A stretch of DNA of 64,000 nucleotides, from the NCBI RefSeq assembly GCF_000720425.1, contig NZ_JOAJ01000002.1, forward strand, positions 248,001 through 312,000. The letters run 5' to 3'. This document shows positions 53,326 through 62,171 of this stretch, in pieces. Origin of the DNA: Nocardia rhamnosiphila NBRC 108938. Its GTDB lineage: Bacteria > Actinomycetota > Actinomycetes > Mycobacteriales > Mycobacteriaceae. Numbering within the stretch: position 1 is the stretch's first letter; every line of letters starts with the position of its first letter. Position numbers and translations under genes: made by a program. A model generated the notes under the pieces. The model had not been told where the DNA came from and did not search any database. It saw only the letters and a list, made by a program, of their open reading frames with translations.

Positions 53326-53997
53326 TCAGGCGGCTGCGGCCAGGACTGCCATGGGCTCCCCTTCCTCCACCACGCGTCCGTCCCGCAGCAGCACGCAGTG
53401 ATCGGCGTCCCGGGCCGCGGCCGGATCGTGCGTGGCGTGCACCACCGTGACCCCGTCGTCGGCGGCTTCCCGGATCGCCGCGCCGATCGCCGCCCGCGCG
53501 GCGGCGTCCAACCCGGTACCGGGTTCGTCCAGCAGCAGCAGCCCGGACTGCTGCGCCAGCGCGCGGGCGAGCAGTACACGCTGCCGCTGCCCGCCGGACA
53601 GGGTGTCCAGACGACGCCCGGCCAGATCGGCGATATCCATCCTGGCCAGGCAGTCCGCCACGATCGCCCGATCGGCCCGGGTGATCCGGCGCCACAGACC
53701 CCGGTGCGCCCAGCGACCCATGGCGACCGTTTCACCGACTGTGATGGGCAGCGTGGCCGGGACCGCCTGCTGCTGGACGACCAGCGCCGGACGGGATCCA
53801 CCGATCCCGGCGACCGCGCCGGCGGTCGGCGCGACGATACCGCCGAGCACACCGAGCAGGGTGGATTTTCCGGAGCCGTTGGGGCCCAGCAGCGCGGTGA
53901 CCTGCCCACCCGGCACTACCGCCGTGACCTCGTGCAATACCCGGTTTCCCTGGTAGCCCGCGGATAAGCCGGTGATCTCGATTCCCGCCGTGCGCAT
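53326..53997 (-). CDS. aztA: Zinc ABC transporter ATP-binding protein AztA
   Basis: 223 residues. Walker A GPNGSGKST (38-46), signature LSGGQRQR (133-140), Walker B LLLLDEPGTGLD with Asp157/Glu158, and switch HATHDP. It energises the zinc permease AztB, transcribed in the other direction from a shared Zur-like box at 54026. GGGAG lies eight bases before the ATG. The gap to the DUF6285 gene downstream is 151 bases. Confidence 0.9.
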   Translation of the reverse strand: MRTAGIEITGLSAGYQGNRVLHEVTAVVPGGQVTALLGPNGSGKSTLLGVLGGIVAPTAGAVAGIGGSRPALVVQQQAVPATLPITVGETVAMGRWAHRGLWRRITRADRAIVADCLARMDIADLAGRRLDTLSGGQRQRVLLARALAQQSGLLLLDEPGTGLDAAARAAIGAAIREAADDGVTVVHATHDPAAARDADHCVLLRDGRVVEEGEPMAVLAAAA

Positions 53998-54025
53998 TCT
54001 GTGACTCCCGCCAACAAGCTTGTAA

Positions 54026-54040
54026 TGACAATCGTTATCA
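54026..54040. promoter_or_regulatory. Zur-like box between aztA and aztB
   Basis: TGACAATCGTTATCA, an imperfect palindrome (arms TGACAA and TTATCA, one mismatch) in an AT-rich island. It resembles actinobacterial Zur sites and lies 29 bases before the aztA ATG and 18 bases before the chosen aztB start, so one box would repress both directions when zinc is plentiful. The zur gene is not in the window. Confidence 0.75.
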
Positions 54041-54057
54041 GTTTAATGTCTTTGTCC

Positions 54058-56097
54058 ATGGATTGGCTGATCGCCCCGTTCGAAGTCACCTTCGTACAAC
54101 GAGCTCTATGGGGCGGACTGCTGGTGTCCTGCCTGTGCGCGCTGGCCGGAACCTGGGTTGTGGTGCGCGGCATGGCTTTTCTCGGTGAGGCCATGGCCCA
54201 CGGCATGCTGCCGGGAGTCGCCGTCGCGGCCCTGCTCGGCGGTAACCTCCTGCTGGGCGCGGTGGTGAGCGCCTCCGCCATGGCGGCCGGCGTCTCGGTC
54301 CTGAGCCGGAACCGGCGGCTGTCCACCGATACCGGCATCGGACTGCTGTTCGTGGGCATGCTCGCGATCGGGGTCATCCTGATATCGCGATCCCAATCCT
54401 TCGCGGTGGACCTGACCGGATTCCTCTTCGGCGATGTGCTCGCGACCCGTCCCCGTGATCTGCTCTTCCTGCTGACGGCGCTGGGCGCGGCCCTGGCGAT
54501 CACGATCCTCGGGCACCGGGCCTTCCTCGCCCTCGCCTTCGATCCGCGTACCGCGCAGACCCTCGGATTGCATCCCCGCCGGGCGCAGATCGCACTACTC
54601 GCCCTGCTGACCCTGGCGATCGCCGCGTCGTTCCACGTGGTGGGGACCCTGCTGGTCTTCGGACTCCTGGTCGCACCACCCGCGGCCGCCACCTACTGCA
54701 CCCACCGCATCCCGCGGATCATGCTGCTGGCAGCCGGTTTCGGCGCCCTGGCGACCATCGCGGGCCTGGTCATCTCCTGGCACGCGGGTACCGCGGCCGG
54801 CGCGACCATCGCCGCGACGGCGGTGGGTATCTTCTTCGCGGTGGCGACCGGCGCCCGGCTACGCGCCGCGCTGCGCGACAGGTCCTCCGGCGGGCCGCGC
54901 GCCGGACGCGCTTCCCGCTGGATGAGCACCACCGGGAACCAGGCCGGCCGGACAGCCGGAGTGATCTCCGCGGCACTGCTGCTCATTCCGGTCGCAGCGT
55001 GCGGTGGCGAAACCGGCGAAGCCCCTGCCGAATCGGTGCCGCACGGCTATATCGCGGGCGCCGAAGAGAGCGCGAGCGCCCAGCCGCGACTGGTGCTCGC
55101 CGACCGGTCCGCGGGCGCGGTGCGCATCCTCGACCTGGTGACCGAGGAAGTCCTCACCCAGGACCCGGTGCCGGGTATCACCCATCTCGCCGACGACGGC
55201 CGCTACGCATACCTGGCAACGGCCGGCGAGACCACCCTCCTCGACAGCGGCAGCTGGGTGGTCGATCACGGCGATCATGTGCACTACTACCGGGCGCAGC
55301 CGCGCCGGACGGGCGCACTGCCGGGATCGGTCCGGTCCGCGCACAGCGATCCCGTCGTCGCCGCAGCGGTGCGGCAGGACGGTTCGACCGTCCTGGTGGA
55401 CCGTGCGGCACTCGACGAAGGCACTCTCGCGCCCGGTCCGGTGCTCGACAGGGCCGCCCTCCCCTACGGCGGTCACCTCCTCGTCCCGGACACCGGGCGC
55501 ATCCAGGTGCGCGACCGGGAGAACAGGCCCGCCCAGACCCTGGAACCGCGCTGCGAACAGCCGGGCGGGCAGACGGTGACCCGCCGCGGCGCCGTGTTCT
55601 CCTGCGCCGACGGTGCGCTGGTGATCACCGAACGCGACGACCGGTTCACCGCGGAGAAGCTGCCGTACCCGCCGGGTACGACCGGCAGTGCGGCGCAGTT
55701 CTTCCACCGCCGGGGCAGCGATGTGCTGGTGGTCGTGCGGGATTCGCGGGCCCTCGTCCTCGATATCGCCCACCGCGCCTGGCGGCCGATCGGCCCCGGA
55801 CCCGTCGTCGCGGCGACCACGGCGGGTGCGGGCACCGATGTCCTGACCCTGGACGCCGGTGGGGTCCTGCATTCCTACGACCCGGAAACCGGGGCAGAGA
55901 CCGGGCATCGCACGCTCCCGTCGGGGCCCGTGGACCCCGCGACACCACCGGTCCTGCTGGTCGACGCGGAACGCGCCTACGTCAACGACCCGGCCGGCCG
56001 GCGAATCCACGAGATCGATTACGCCGACGGACTGCGAATCGCCCGCACCTTCGATCTCGACATCACCCCCGACCTGATGGTGGAGACCGGCCGATGA
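54058..56097 (+). CDS. aztB: AztB zinc permease fused in frame to an AztD-like lipoprotein beta-propeller
   Basis: 679 residues in one open frame. Residues 1-285 are an eight- or nine-helix ZnuB/AztB permease (WVVVRGMAFLGEAMAHGMLP, VSVLSRNRRLSTDTGIGLLF, GTLLVFGLLVAPPAA). After a polar linker comes a second hydrophobic segment with lipobox (ALLLIPVAACG, Cys 315), then a beta-propeller like AztD (HVHYYRAQPRR, RCEQPGGQTVTRRGAVFSC). At 54922 an ATG overlaps a TGA in another frame (ATGA), like other junctions here, so the ancestral form was probably two genes and a one-base shift fused them. Start 54058 avoids the Zur box; 54046 is possible. Confidence 0.82.
   Translation: MDWLIAPFEVTFVQRALWGGLLVSCLCALAGTWVVVRGMAFLGEAMAHGMLPGVAVAALLGGNLLLGAVVSASAMAAGVSVLSRNRRLSTDTGIGLLFVGMLAIGVILISRSQSFAVDLTGFLFGDVLATRPRDLLFLLTALGAALAITILGHRAFLALAFDPRTAQTLGLHPRRAQIALLALLTLAIAASFHVVGTLLVFGLLVAPPAAATYCTHRIPRIMLLAAGFGALATIAGLVISWHAGTAAGATIAATAVGIFFAVATGARLRAALRDRSSGGPRAGRASRWMSTTGNQAGRTAGVISAALLLIPVAACGGETGEAPAESVPHGYIAGAEESASAQPRLVLADRSAGAVRILDLVTEEVLTQDPVPGITHLADDGRYAYLATAGETTLLDSGSWVVDHGDHVHYYRAQPRRTGALPGSVRSAHSDPVVAAAVRQDGSTVLVDRAALDEGTLAPGPVLDRAALPYGGHLLVPDTGRIQVRDRENRPAQTLEPRCEQPGGQTVTRRGAVFSCADGALVITERDDRFTAEKLPYPPGTTGSAAQFFHRRGSDVLVVVRDSRALVLDIAHRAWRPIGPGPVVAATTAGAGTDVLTLDAGGVLHSYDPETGAETGHRTLPSGPVDPATPPVLLVDAERAYVNDPAGRRIHEIDYADGLRIARTFDLDITPDLMVETGR
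54922..56097 (+). CDS. AztD-like lipoprotein, alternative reading from internal ATG
   Basis: Same frame as the end of the fused gene, read from the ATG at 54922. It gives a 391-residue lipoprotein with a signal peptide (AGVISAALLLIPVAAC) and lipobox Cys27. The mature part is a beta-propeller with repeated strands such as LVLADRSAGAVRILDLVTEE and MHYYR-type His/aromatic runs (GDHVHYYRAQ). It resembles AztD zinc chaperones but shares fewer features than the gene at 57069. Its stop overlaps the AztC start by ATGA. No ribosome site precedes the ATG, so it depends on coupling if used. Confidence 0.5.
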   Translation: MSTTGNQAGRTAGVISAALLLIPVAACGGETGEAPAESVPHGYIAGAEESASAQPRLVLADRSAGAVRILDLVTEEVLTQDPVPGITHLADDGRYAYLATAGETTLLDSGSWVVDHGDHVHYYRAQPRRTGALPGSVRSAHSDPVVAAAVRQDGSTVLVDRAALDEGTLAPGPVLDRAALPYGGHLLVPDTGRIQVRDRENRPAQTLEPRCEQPGGQTVTRRGAVFSCADGALVITERDDRFTAEKLPYPPGTTGSAAQFFHRRGSDVLVVVRDSRALVLDIAHRAWRPIGPGPVVAATTAGAGTDVLTLDAGGVLHSYDPETGAETGHRTLPSGPVDPATPPVLLVDAERAYVNDPAGRRIHEIDYADGLRIARTFDLDITPDLMVETGR

Positions 56098-57011
56098 ACA
56101 TCGCACGCCGAATCTGGGTAACCCTGCTCGTCGCGCTACTGCCCGTCGCCGGATGCGGCGTCACCGACTCCGGTGGCGGCGGAATCGTCGTCACCACCGA
56201 TATTCTCGGCGACATCACCCGGACGGTGGTCGGTGACGCGGCAGCGGTCACGGTCCTGATGCCGCCGAATTCCGACCCGCACTCCTTTGCCCTCTCGGCG
56301 CAGGAGGCCGCCGTTCTCGACGACGCCGACCTCATCGTCGAGAACGGCCTGGGCCTGGAAGAGGGATTGGCCCGTCATGTGGCGACAGCCGCGGACGCCG
56401 GGGTCGCGACCCTGCCGGTGGGCGCCGAGATCGATCCCCTCCCCTATCGCGGCGGGGACGCCGCGGGGCAACCCGACCCGCATTTCTGGACCGACCCGCA
56501 GCGGGTGCACCGCGCCGTCGAGGTGATCCGCGACCGGGTGATCGACACGGTTCCCGGGATCGACGCCGAGACCGTGCGCGCCAACGCGGACCGCTACCTC
56601 ACCGAACTCGACCGGTTGCAGCAGTGGATGTCGGACCGGTTCGCCGGTATCGCGCCCGAGCGCCGCAAACTGGTCACCAATCATCACGTGTTCGGTTATC
56701 TCGCCGCCCGGTTCGACTTCGAGGTGGTGGGCGCCGTCATCCCCGGCGGGACCACCCTCGCCTCGCCGAGCGCCGCCGATCTCGCGGAGCTGGCCGCGGC
56801 CGTGCGCACCACCGGCGTACCGGCGATCTTCGTGGATTCCGCCCGGCCGGACCGGCTGGCCCGTGCCCTCGCCGAACAGGCGGGTGTGCAGGTGCGCATC
56901 GTCGGTCTGCACTCGGAATCACTGACCGCGCCCGGTGCCGGCGCGGCCACCTACCTGGAAATGATGCGCGCCAACACGACCGCGATGGTCGAGGGTCTGG
57001 CCTCCGCGTAA
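56094..57011 (+). CDS. aztC: Zinc-binding lipoprotein AztC
   Basis: 305 residues of the cluster A-I metal-binding proteins. Signal peptide with lipobox LPVAGC (Cys21). Zinc ligands are His63 (SDPHSF), His130 (PDPHFWTDP), His197/198 (NHHVFGY) and an acidic residue further on. It lacks the His-rich loop of ZnuA, as AztC proteins do, since the chaperone AztD supplies zinc. It starts inside an ATGA overlap with the gene before it. Confidence 0.92.
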   Translation: MNIARRIWVTLLVALLPVAGCGVTDSGGGGIVVTTDILGDITRTVVGDAAAVTVLMPPNSDPHSFALSAQEAAVLDDADLIVENGLGLEEGLARHVATAADAGVATLPVGAEIDPLPYRGGDAAGQPDPHFWTDPQRVHRAVEVIRDRVIDTVPGIDAETVRANADRYLTELDRLQQWMSDRFAGIAPERRKLVTNHHVFGYLAARFDFEVVGAVIPGGTTLASPSAADLAELAAAVRTTGVPAIFVDSARPDRLARALAEQAGVQVRIVGLHSESLTAPGAGAATYLEMMRANTTAMVEGLASA

Positions 57012-57068
57012 CCGGGAACGCTGCGATATCTCGCTGCCGCAGCCAGCAGAAAAGAATGAGGGAGCGTT

Positions 57069-58223
57069 ATGCACATTCGGACCGGCCCGATCCGGGCCGC
57101 GGCCCTGACCGGCCTGCTCACCGCGGTCGTCGCCGCGAGCGGCTGCGGTACCGACACCACCGACGAGACGGCGATCGCCGATCCGCTGGCCGTGACCTAT
57201 GACGGTGGTATCCATCTCCTGGACGGCAACACACTGGTACGCGGCGGCGGAGTCGAACTCGCGGGATTCAACCGGGTCAATCCGGCCGGCGACGACCGGC
57301 ACATTATCGTGTCGACCTCCGCGGGCTTCCGGGTGTTCGACGCCGTCGGCGGACAGTTCACCGATATCGAGTTCCCCGGCCCGAAACCGGGACACGTGGT
57401 GCGGCACGCCGGTCGCACGGTGCTGTTCGCCGACGGTACCGGCACCGTGACCTCGTTCGACCCGGCCGAACTCGCCAAGGGCGCCCCGAAGACCAGCGAA
57501 TACCGTGCCGCGGAGGCCCATCACGGGGTGGCGGTGGAACTGGAGAGCGGCGAACTGGCCGTCACCCTCGGTACCGAGGAGGAGCGGGTCGGGCTGGCGA
57601 TCCTGGATGCCGATCGCCAGGAGATCACCCGCAGCGAGCAGTGCCCGGGAGTGCACGGCGAGGCCACCGCGGCCGGCGATACGCTGGTCGTCGGCTGCCA
57701 GAACGGGGTCCTGGTCTACCGCGACGGCAAACTCACCAAGGTCACCAGCCCGGACTCCTACGGGCGGATCGGCAACCAGGCCGGTAGCGACGAGTCGCCG
57801 ATCGTGCTCGGTGACTACAAGAAGGACGAGCACGCGGAACTGGAACGTCCCGAACAGATCTCGCTGATCGATACCGAAACCGGCACCATCCGTCTGGTCG
57901 ATATCGGCACCAGCTACACCTTCCGGTCGCTGGCACGCGGGCCCGAGGGCGAGGCGCTCGTCCTCGGCACCGACGGCGGGCTGCGGGTGATCGACCCGGA
58001 GACGGGCAAGGTCGTCCGGACGATCGATGTCCTCGACCCGTGGCAGGAACCCATCGACTGGCAGCAGCCGCGTCCGGCGCTGTTCGTCCGGGACGGTATC
58101 GCCTATGTCAGCGATACGGCGACCAAGCAGATCCACCGCATCGATCTGGCGTCCGGCACGGTGACCGCGTCGGTGACCCTTGCGGAGACCCCCAACGAGA
58201 TCAGCGGCGTCGTCGCCTCCTGA
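57069..58223 (+). CDS. aztD: Zinc metallochaperone AztD
   Basis: 384 residues. Signal peptide with lipobox-like AASGC (Cys26), then a beta-propeller. AztD marks are EAHHGVAVELESGELAVTL, CPGVHGEATAAGDTLVVGCQ and DTATKQIHRIDL. AztD passes zinc to AztC in the cell envelope. It follows aztC by 57 bases in the same direction; GGGAG lies seven bases before the ATG. A strong terminator-like hairpin follows it (58234-58275). Confidence 0.88.
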   Translation: MHIRTGPIRAAALTGLLTAVVAASGCGTDTTDETAIADPLAVTYDGGIHLLDGNTLVRGGGVELAGFNRVNPAGDDRHIIVSTSAGFRVFDAVGGQFTDIEFPGPKPGHVVRHAGRTVLFADGTGTVTSFDPAELAKGAPKTSEYRAAEAHHGVAVELESGELAVTLGTEEERVGLAILDADRQEITRSEQCPGVHGEATAAGDTLVVGCQNGVLVYRDGKLTKVTSPDSYGRIGNQAGSDESPIVLGDYKKDEHAELERPEQISLIDTETGTIRLVDIGTSYTFRSLARGPEGEALVLGTDGGLRVIDPETGKVVRTIDVLDPWQEPIDWQQPRPALFVRDGIAYVSDTATKQIHRIDLASGTVTASVTLAETPNEISGVVAS

Positions 58224-58233
58224 TCGGGGCGCG

Positions 58234-58275
58234 GAGGTCCGCCCGGCACGGCGTGAGGGGCCGGGCGGGCCTCCC
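58234..58275. terminator. Bidirectional hairpin between aztD and membrane protein gene
   Basis: Arms GGAGGTCCGCCCGGC (58234-58248) and GCCGGGCGGGCCTCC (58261-58275) pair over 15 bases with a single G.U wobble and a 12-base loop. Located 11 bases past the aztD stop and 48 bases past the end of the convergent gene, so it probably ends both transcripts. Confidence 0.75.
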
Positions 58276-58322
58276 TGTCGCGGGCGCCCGGGATCGGGAC
58301 CACCCGCGACCAGGGGGTGTGG

Positions 58323-60500
58323 TCACGGATGCCACGGATCGAGCCCTTCCGCGGGAATCAGGTGATCCAGGTTGGCGACCCGCATGGCCGAACGCAGCAG
58401 CCGAGCGCGGTTGGCCTCCGTCGGATCGTCGTAGTAGGCCTGTGCCACACCGAGATGTTCCGCCGACAGCCGGCTACCGATCGACCAGCGGGTATCGCGC
58501 CCCGCGGTATTCCATTCGCCGGGTGAGATCGCGGCGCGCAACGCGCGACCGGAATCCCGGTTCCGCTCGACCCGGCGGAGGAAATCCCGGTCCGGAACGG
58601 CCGTTGCGGCGGGTGCGTTGCTGTGCCGGGCGAAACCCTCCGCCGCGACCACCGCCTGCGCCGCGAACGCCCGCGCGCCCGGTTCTCCCGCCCGGTTGTA
58701 TGCCGCGTACGCGGCGGCCACGGCCTTCTGCAGGGGCAGGAATCCGTACGGTCCCTGCGATCTGGTCGTCTCCTGCACCGAGAACGCCGCCAGCGCACCG
58801 GTGACCAGCTGATCGGGTACGCCGATCGCCCGCAGTACCGGGACCAGCTGGGAGTCGGGGATCCGATTGTCACGCATCATCTTCAGTGTCCGCGCCACCC
58901 CCATCTCACTGCCGGTGCCACCGAAGCGCTCCGCTTCCCGCAACGCCACCAGGCGCCAGTTGTGCCGGGCCAGATGACTCCACCGGAAGGATTCCTCCAT
59001 GCTCGGGCCGGAGGCGACAGCTGCCCGCTGCGCCTTTGCGCGGCCACGGGCCAGGGGGTCGAACGGACGCACGGTGCCGGCCGCCGCCCACGCCACGAGG
59101 GGCGACTCGTCGAGGGTGTTCAGGTCCCCGAGCGCCCTGATGATCCCGGGCTGCGATACACCGGATCGCCCGCCCGCACCACCGGCCGACCCCGGTGTGG
59201 CGCGACCTCCGAGCGCCACACCGATCCGCTCGATCACCCCGGCCGAGCCCTGGGAGAGTCCGCGACGGAGCCGGGACAGTTGCGAGATCGCCACAACCTC
59301 GACGAGTGCCGCGAGCACGAGCACCGGAATCACCTGCCCTGGGGCCCGGCGGAAAAGGTTGCCCAGGAGGAGCAGGTAGAGGCCGAGGAACACCGTGAAC
59401 GCACACATCCGGACCGCCGCGAAACCACAGGTGACGAGGTTGCGGACGAGGAAGGTCTGGGTGGGCCCGTAGATGTAGCCGCCGGCGGCGAATCCGAAGA
59501 TCGCCAGGAACCCGTGGTAGATCGCGTCCAGCGCGCACCGCAGTACGAGCCCGGCCAGCAGGGCGGCGAACACCAGCAGCACGGTGGCACCGACGAGCAG
59601 CAGCAGACCCGCGCCGAACTGACCCATCGTCGGCCGCGCGATCCGTTCCGCGGCGGCGGGATCGCCGCATCCCGCGATACCGGATTGCAGGGCGTCGATA
59701 TCTCCGGCGGTGACGCCGGCGCTCCACACCGCGCCGCACCGGTCGTCGAGCACATGCCCGAAATTCCAGACCTGTACCGGATGCCGGGCGAAATCGTCGG
59801 ACATACTCGCCGACAACGTCTCGACGAGCCGATCGGGCTCGGTGCGCGCACCGTTCAGGCCCGCCACGATCGACATCCCCACATCCCGACCGCGGGCCGG
59901 CAATCCGTCCGCGGACAACAGGTCCGCCCCCGGACCGAACACCAGCAGCCCGCCCAGCCCGGCGACCGCCACCATCGTCACGGTTTGCCGGGCCGCCCTG
60001 CCCGGACTTCCGCGAATTATCAACCACGCCACTATAAATGCGCCCAGCGTTGCCGCGGTGAGCGATATCACCGGATCGGCGAGCTGCCGGGAAAGCGCTT
60101 CGGCGACACCATGTAATGCCGCCGAAAAAAGGTCCAGCCAACGGAAACTCAACGAATATCCGATGAACCATATCGCCGTCGTCACGATAACCATGTAGCC
60201 GACGAATTCCAGGCCGATCAGCGTCCACAAGACGGTGGCGCCCGGGTTCGACAGTCCGCCGCGGTCGACCAGGAACGGGTAGTCGGCCAGGGCGACGCCG
60301 TCCGAGTCCACCACCCCTGTCCAGGCAAGACCATCCATACGGGAGAGCGCCGGGCCGGGTTCCGCGGCCGTCGCCACGGCGCCGACGCCGCCCGGAAGAA
60401 TCAGAATTGCGTAAAGCAATGCAGCGCAATACTTCCCACGCCGCCACCATGCATTCGCCGCAGATATCCGCCCGCGAAACGACGGAGATTTCGGACCCAC
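58323..60500 (-). CDS. VirB6/TrbL-like multi-pass membrane protein
   Basis: About 725 residues. Signal-like start (CAALLYAILILPGGVGAVAT), then six or more membrane helices, an external loop with Cys pairs (RHPVQVWNFGHVLDDRCG, GIAGCGD), and a 250-residue cytosolic tail ending near EWNTAGRDTRW. The HPVQVWNFGHV signature resembles actinobacterial conjugation proteins of the VirB6/TrbL type. The 5' end is poorer in GC than its neighbours, suggesting import. No other T4SS gene is present. The start is uncertain (GTG 60500; TTG 60611 possible). Confidence 0.65.
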   Translation of the reverse strand: MGPKSPSFRGRISAANAWWRRGKYCAALLYAILILPGGVGAVATAAEPGPALSRMDGLAWTGVVDSDGVALADYPFLVDRGGLSNPGATVLWTLIGLEFVGYMVIVTTAIWFIGYSLSFRWLDLFSAALHGVAEALSRQLADPVISLTAATLGAFIVAWLIIRGSPGRAARQTVTMVAVAGLGGLLVFGPGADLLSADGLPARGRDVGMSIVAGLNGARTEPDRLVETLSASMSDDFARHPVQVWNFGHVLDDRCGAVWSAGVTAGDIDALQSGIAGCGDPAAAERIARPTMGQFGAGLLLLVGATVLLVFAALLAGLVLRCALDAIYHGFLAIFGFAAGGYIYGPTQTFLVRNLVTCGFAAVRMCAFTVFLGLYLLLLGNLFRRAPGQVIPVLVLAALVEVVAISQLSRLRRGLSQGSAGVIERIGVALGGRATPGSAGGAGGRSGVSQPGIIRALGDLNTLDESPLVAWAAAGTVRPFDPLARGRAKAQRAAVASGPSMEESFRWSHLARHNWRLVALREAERFGGTGSEMGVARTLKMMRDNRIPDSQLVPVLRAIGVPDQLVTGALAAFSVQETTRSQGPYGFLPLQKAVAAAYAAYNRAGEPGARAFAAQAVVAAEGFARHSNAPAATAVPDRDFLRRVERNRDSGRALRAAISPGEWNTAGRDTRWSIGSRLSAEHLGVAQAYYDDPTEANRARLLRSAMRVANLDHLIPAEGLDPWHP

Positions 60501-60764
60501 TCGGGTCAACGCTCGAACAGAACTGACACGATATAAGAGCTCTTTTCCACAATCGACCCCCGTTTCGGCGTACCGAAGGATTATCCATTTCGATTCCGGC
60601 TCGGCAATCAATGAATTCTCGGTGGTGGAAATTGTTGCCGGATGGGCCGGTGCGTACGCACACCGCGATGAGCGCCCGCGGGCCCGGTGCCGGGAAGCCC
60701 GCACCGGGGCGAGCGCCGGGACCTAGGCTGGATAGGACAACCGAGTCGAGCGACCGGAGTACAG

Positions 60765-62075
60765 ATGTCCCGAGTGATCAGCAAAGGCGGCAACGTCGCC
60801 GTCGCGGGCGGCCCGTTGCGGATCACCGCGGCGCCGGCCGGTATCGACCTGACCGTGCTCTGCCTGCGCGCGGACGGCAAGGTCGGCAGCGACGACGATT
60901 TCGTCTTCTACAACCAGCCGGCCTCCCCGGACGGCGCCGTCCGGCTGGCCGGTGCCGCGATCGAGATCGACCTGCCGCGGGTCGCCGCGAGTACGGACCG
61001 GCTCGTGGTCGCCGCCTCGGTCGACACCGGATCCTTCGGCGGTATCGCGGTGCGCGTGGCGATCACCGAGCGCGACGGCGAGACCTACGATCTGCCCATC
61101 ACCGGGCTCGACACCGAGACGACGGTCGTCCTGGCCGAGGTGTACCGGCGGGCCGGCGCCTGGAAACTCCGCAATGTGGGTCAGGGATACGCCAGCGGCC
61201 TGGCCGGTCTGGCCACCGATTTCGGTATCACCGTGGACGACGACGCACCGGCCCCGGCTCCCGCACAGGTCGCCGCAGCGCCACCGGTGGCACCTCGCAC
61301 CGCCCCGGCATCCGGATACCCGTCGCCACCCGTACCGCCCCCGCCGTCCGCACCTTCGGCACAGCCCACGGTCCCGCCCGCGGCACAATTCGCCCCACCG
61401 GCCCCGAGTACCGCCCCGTATCCCCCGCCCACCACCCCGCCGGCGCCGGGGGTGAACTTCTCCAAGGGCGCCGTCACTCTCACCAAGGGCGCGCCGCCGG
61501 TGCTCCTGGAGAAGGCGCCGCTGGTCCGGCTGCGGGTGGCCTGGGCCAGCGGGACCGACTACGAGGCCTACGCGCTGGTCGTCCTGGCCGACGGGAACAT
61601 CGTGCATGTCGCGACGTTCCCGGCTGCCGGCATTCCGGCGAATCCCCGGTACGGCGATCTGGTGCGCCATCTCGGGGACCGCGGCCGCGGTGACATCCAG
61701 CGCGGCGGCGGCCACACGGAGGAGATCATCGAGGTGCGGCTCGCTCCCGAGATCGTGGCGGTGATCCCGGTGGCGTATTCGGCGATCAACAACGGCACCG
61801 GATCGTTCCACAAGTACCGGGTGACCCTGGCGATCGAGAACGGCGCCGACAGTGTGTCGATTCCCGCCGATCAGGCCAAGAAATCCAGCTGGATCTTCAC
61901 CTGTGTGCCGGGCATCGTCTACAACCGTCCGGAGGGTGTGCTGATCGAGCGGCTCGAGCTCTACAGCCGGCGGTTCTCCGAGCACCGGCCCGCCGCCGTC
62001 CTGCAACCGGACGGGCGGGTGGAGGTACGGATGGACAAGGGCCCGGTGAACCAGTTCAAGGCGGACAGTACCTGA
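60765..62075 (+). CDS. Double TerD-type protein
   Basis: 436 residues. The N-terminal TerD domain (1-170) has the calcium-site strand VLCLRADGKVGSDDDFVFYN and LTGLDTETTVVLAEVYRRAG-like end. A proline-rich linker (about 180-265) leads to a second, divergent TerD-like half: AWASGTDYEAYALVVLADG, GTGSFHKYRVTLAIENG, and FTCVPGIVYNRPEGV. TerD proteins occur in stress and phage-defence-type clusters; the partner genes terB/terC are absent. CGGAG precedes the ATG. It diverges from the membrane protein. Confidence 0.82.
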   Translation: MSRVISKGGNVAVAGGPLRITAAPAGIDLTVLCLRADGKVGSDDDFVFYNQPASPDGAVRLAGAAIEIDLPRVAASTDRLVVAASVDTGSFGGIAVRVAITERDGETYDLPITGLDTETTVVLAEVYRRAGAWKLRNVGQGYASGLAGLATDFGITVDDDAPAPAPAQVAAAPPVAPRTAPASGYPSPPVPPPPSAPSAQPTVPPAAQFAPPAPSTAPYPPPTTPPAPGVNFSKGAVTLTKGAPPVLLEKAPLVRLRVAWASGTDYEAYALVVLADGNIVHVATFPAAGIPANPRYGDLVRHLGDRGRGDIQRGGGHTEEIIEVRLAPEIVAVIPVAYSAINNGTGSFHKYRVTLAIENGADSVSIPADQAKKSSWIFTCVPGIVYNRPEGVLIERLELYSRRFSEHRPAAVLQPDGRVEVRMDKGPVNQFKADST

Positions 62076-62089
62076 GCTCCCATTTTTAC

Positions 62090-62105
62090 AAGGATTGCAA
62101 TCTTT
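62090..62105. promoter_or_regulatory. AT-rich palindrome upstream of FadR-type gene
   Basis: AAGGATTGCAATCTTT, symmetric about ATTGCAAT with one arm mismatch, in the 96-base gap before the GntR regulator. Position and form suggest an autoregulatory operator of the FadR-type repressor. Confidence 0.5.
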
Positions 62106-62171
62106 TAAGAGCTAATAGGTTCACTGATAAACTCGCGCCATGGTGCATCTTCGCGACCGGCAGCGGTCCTC

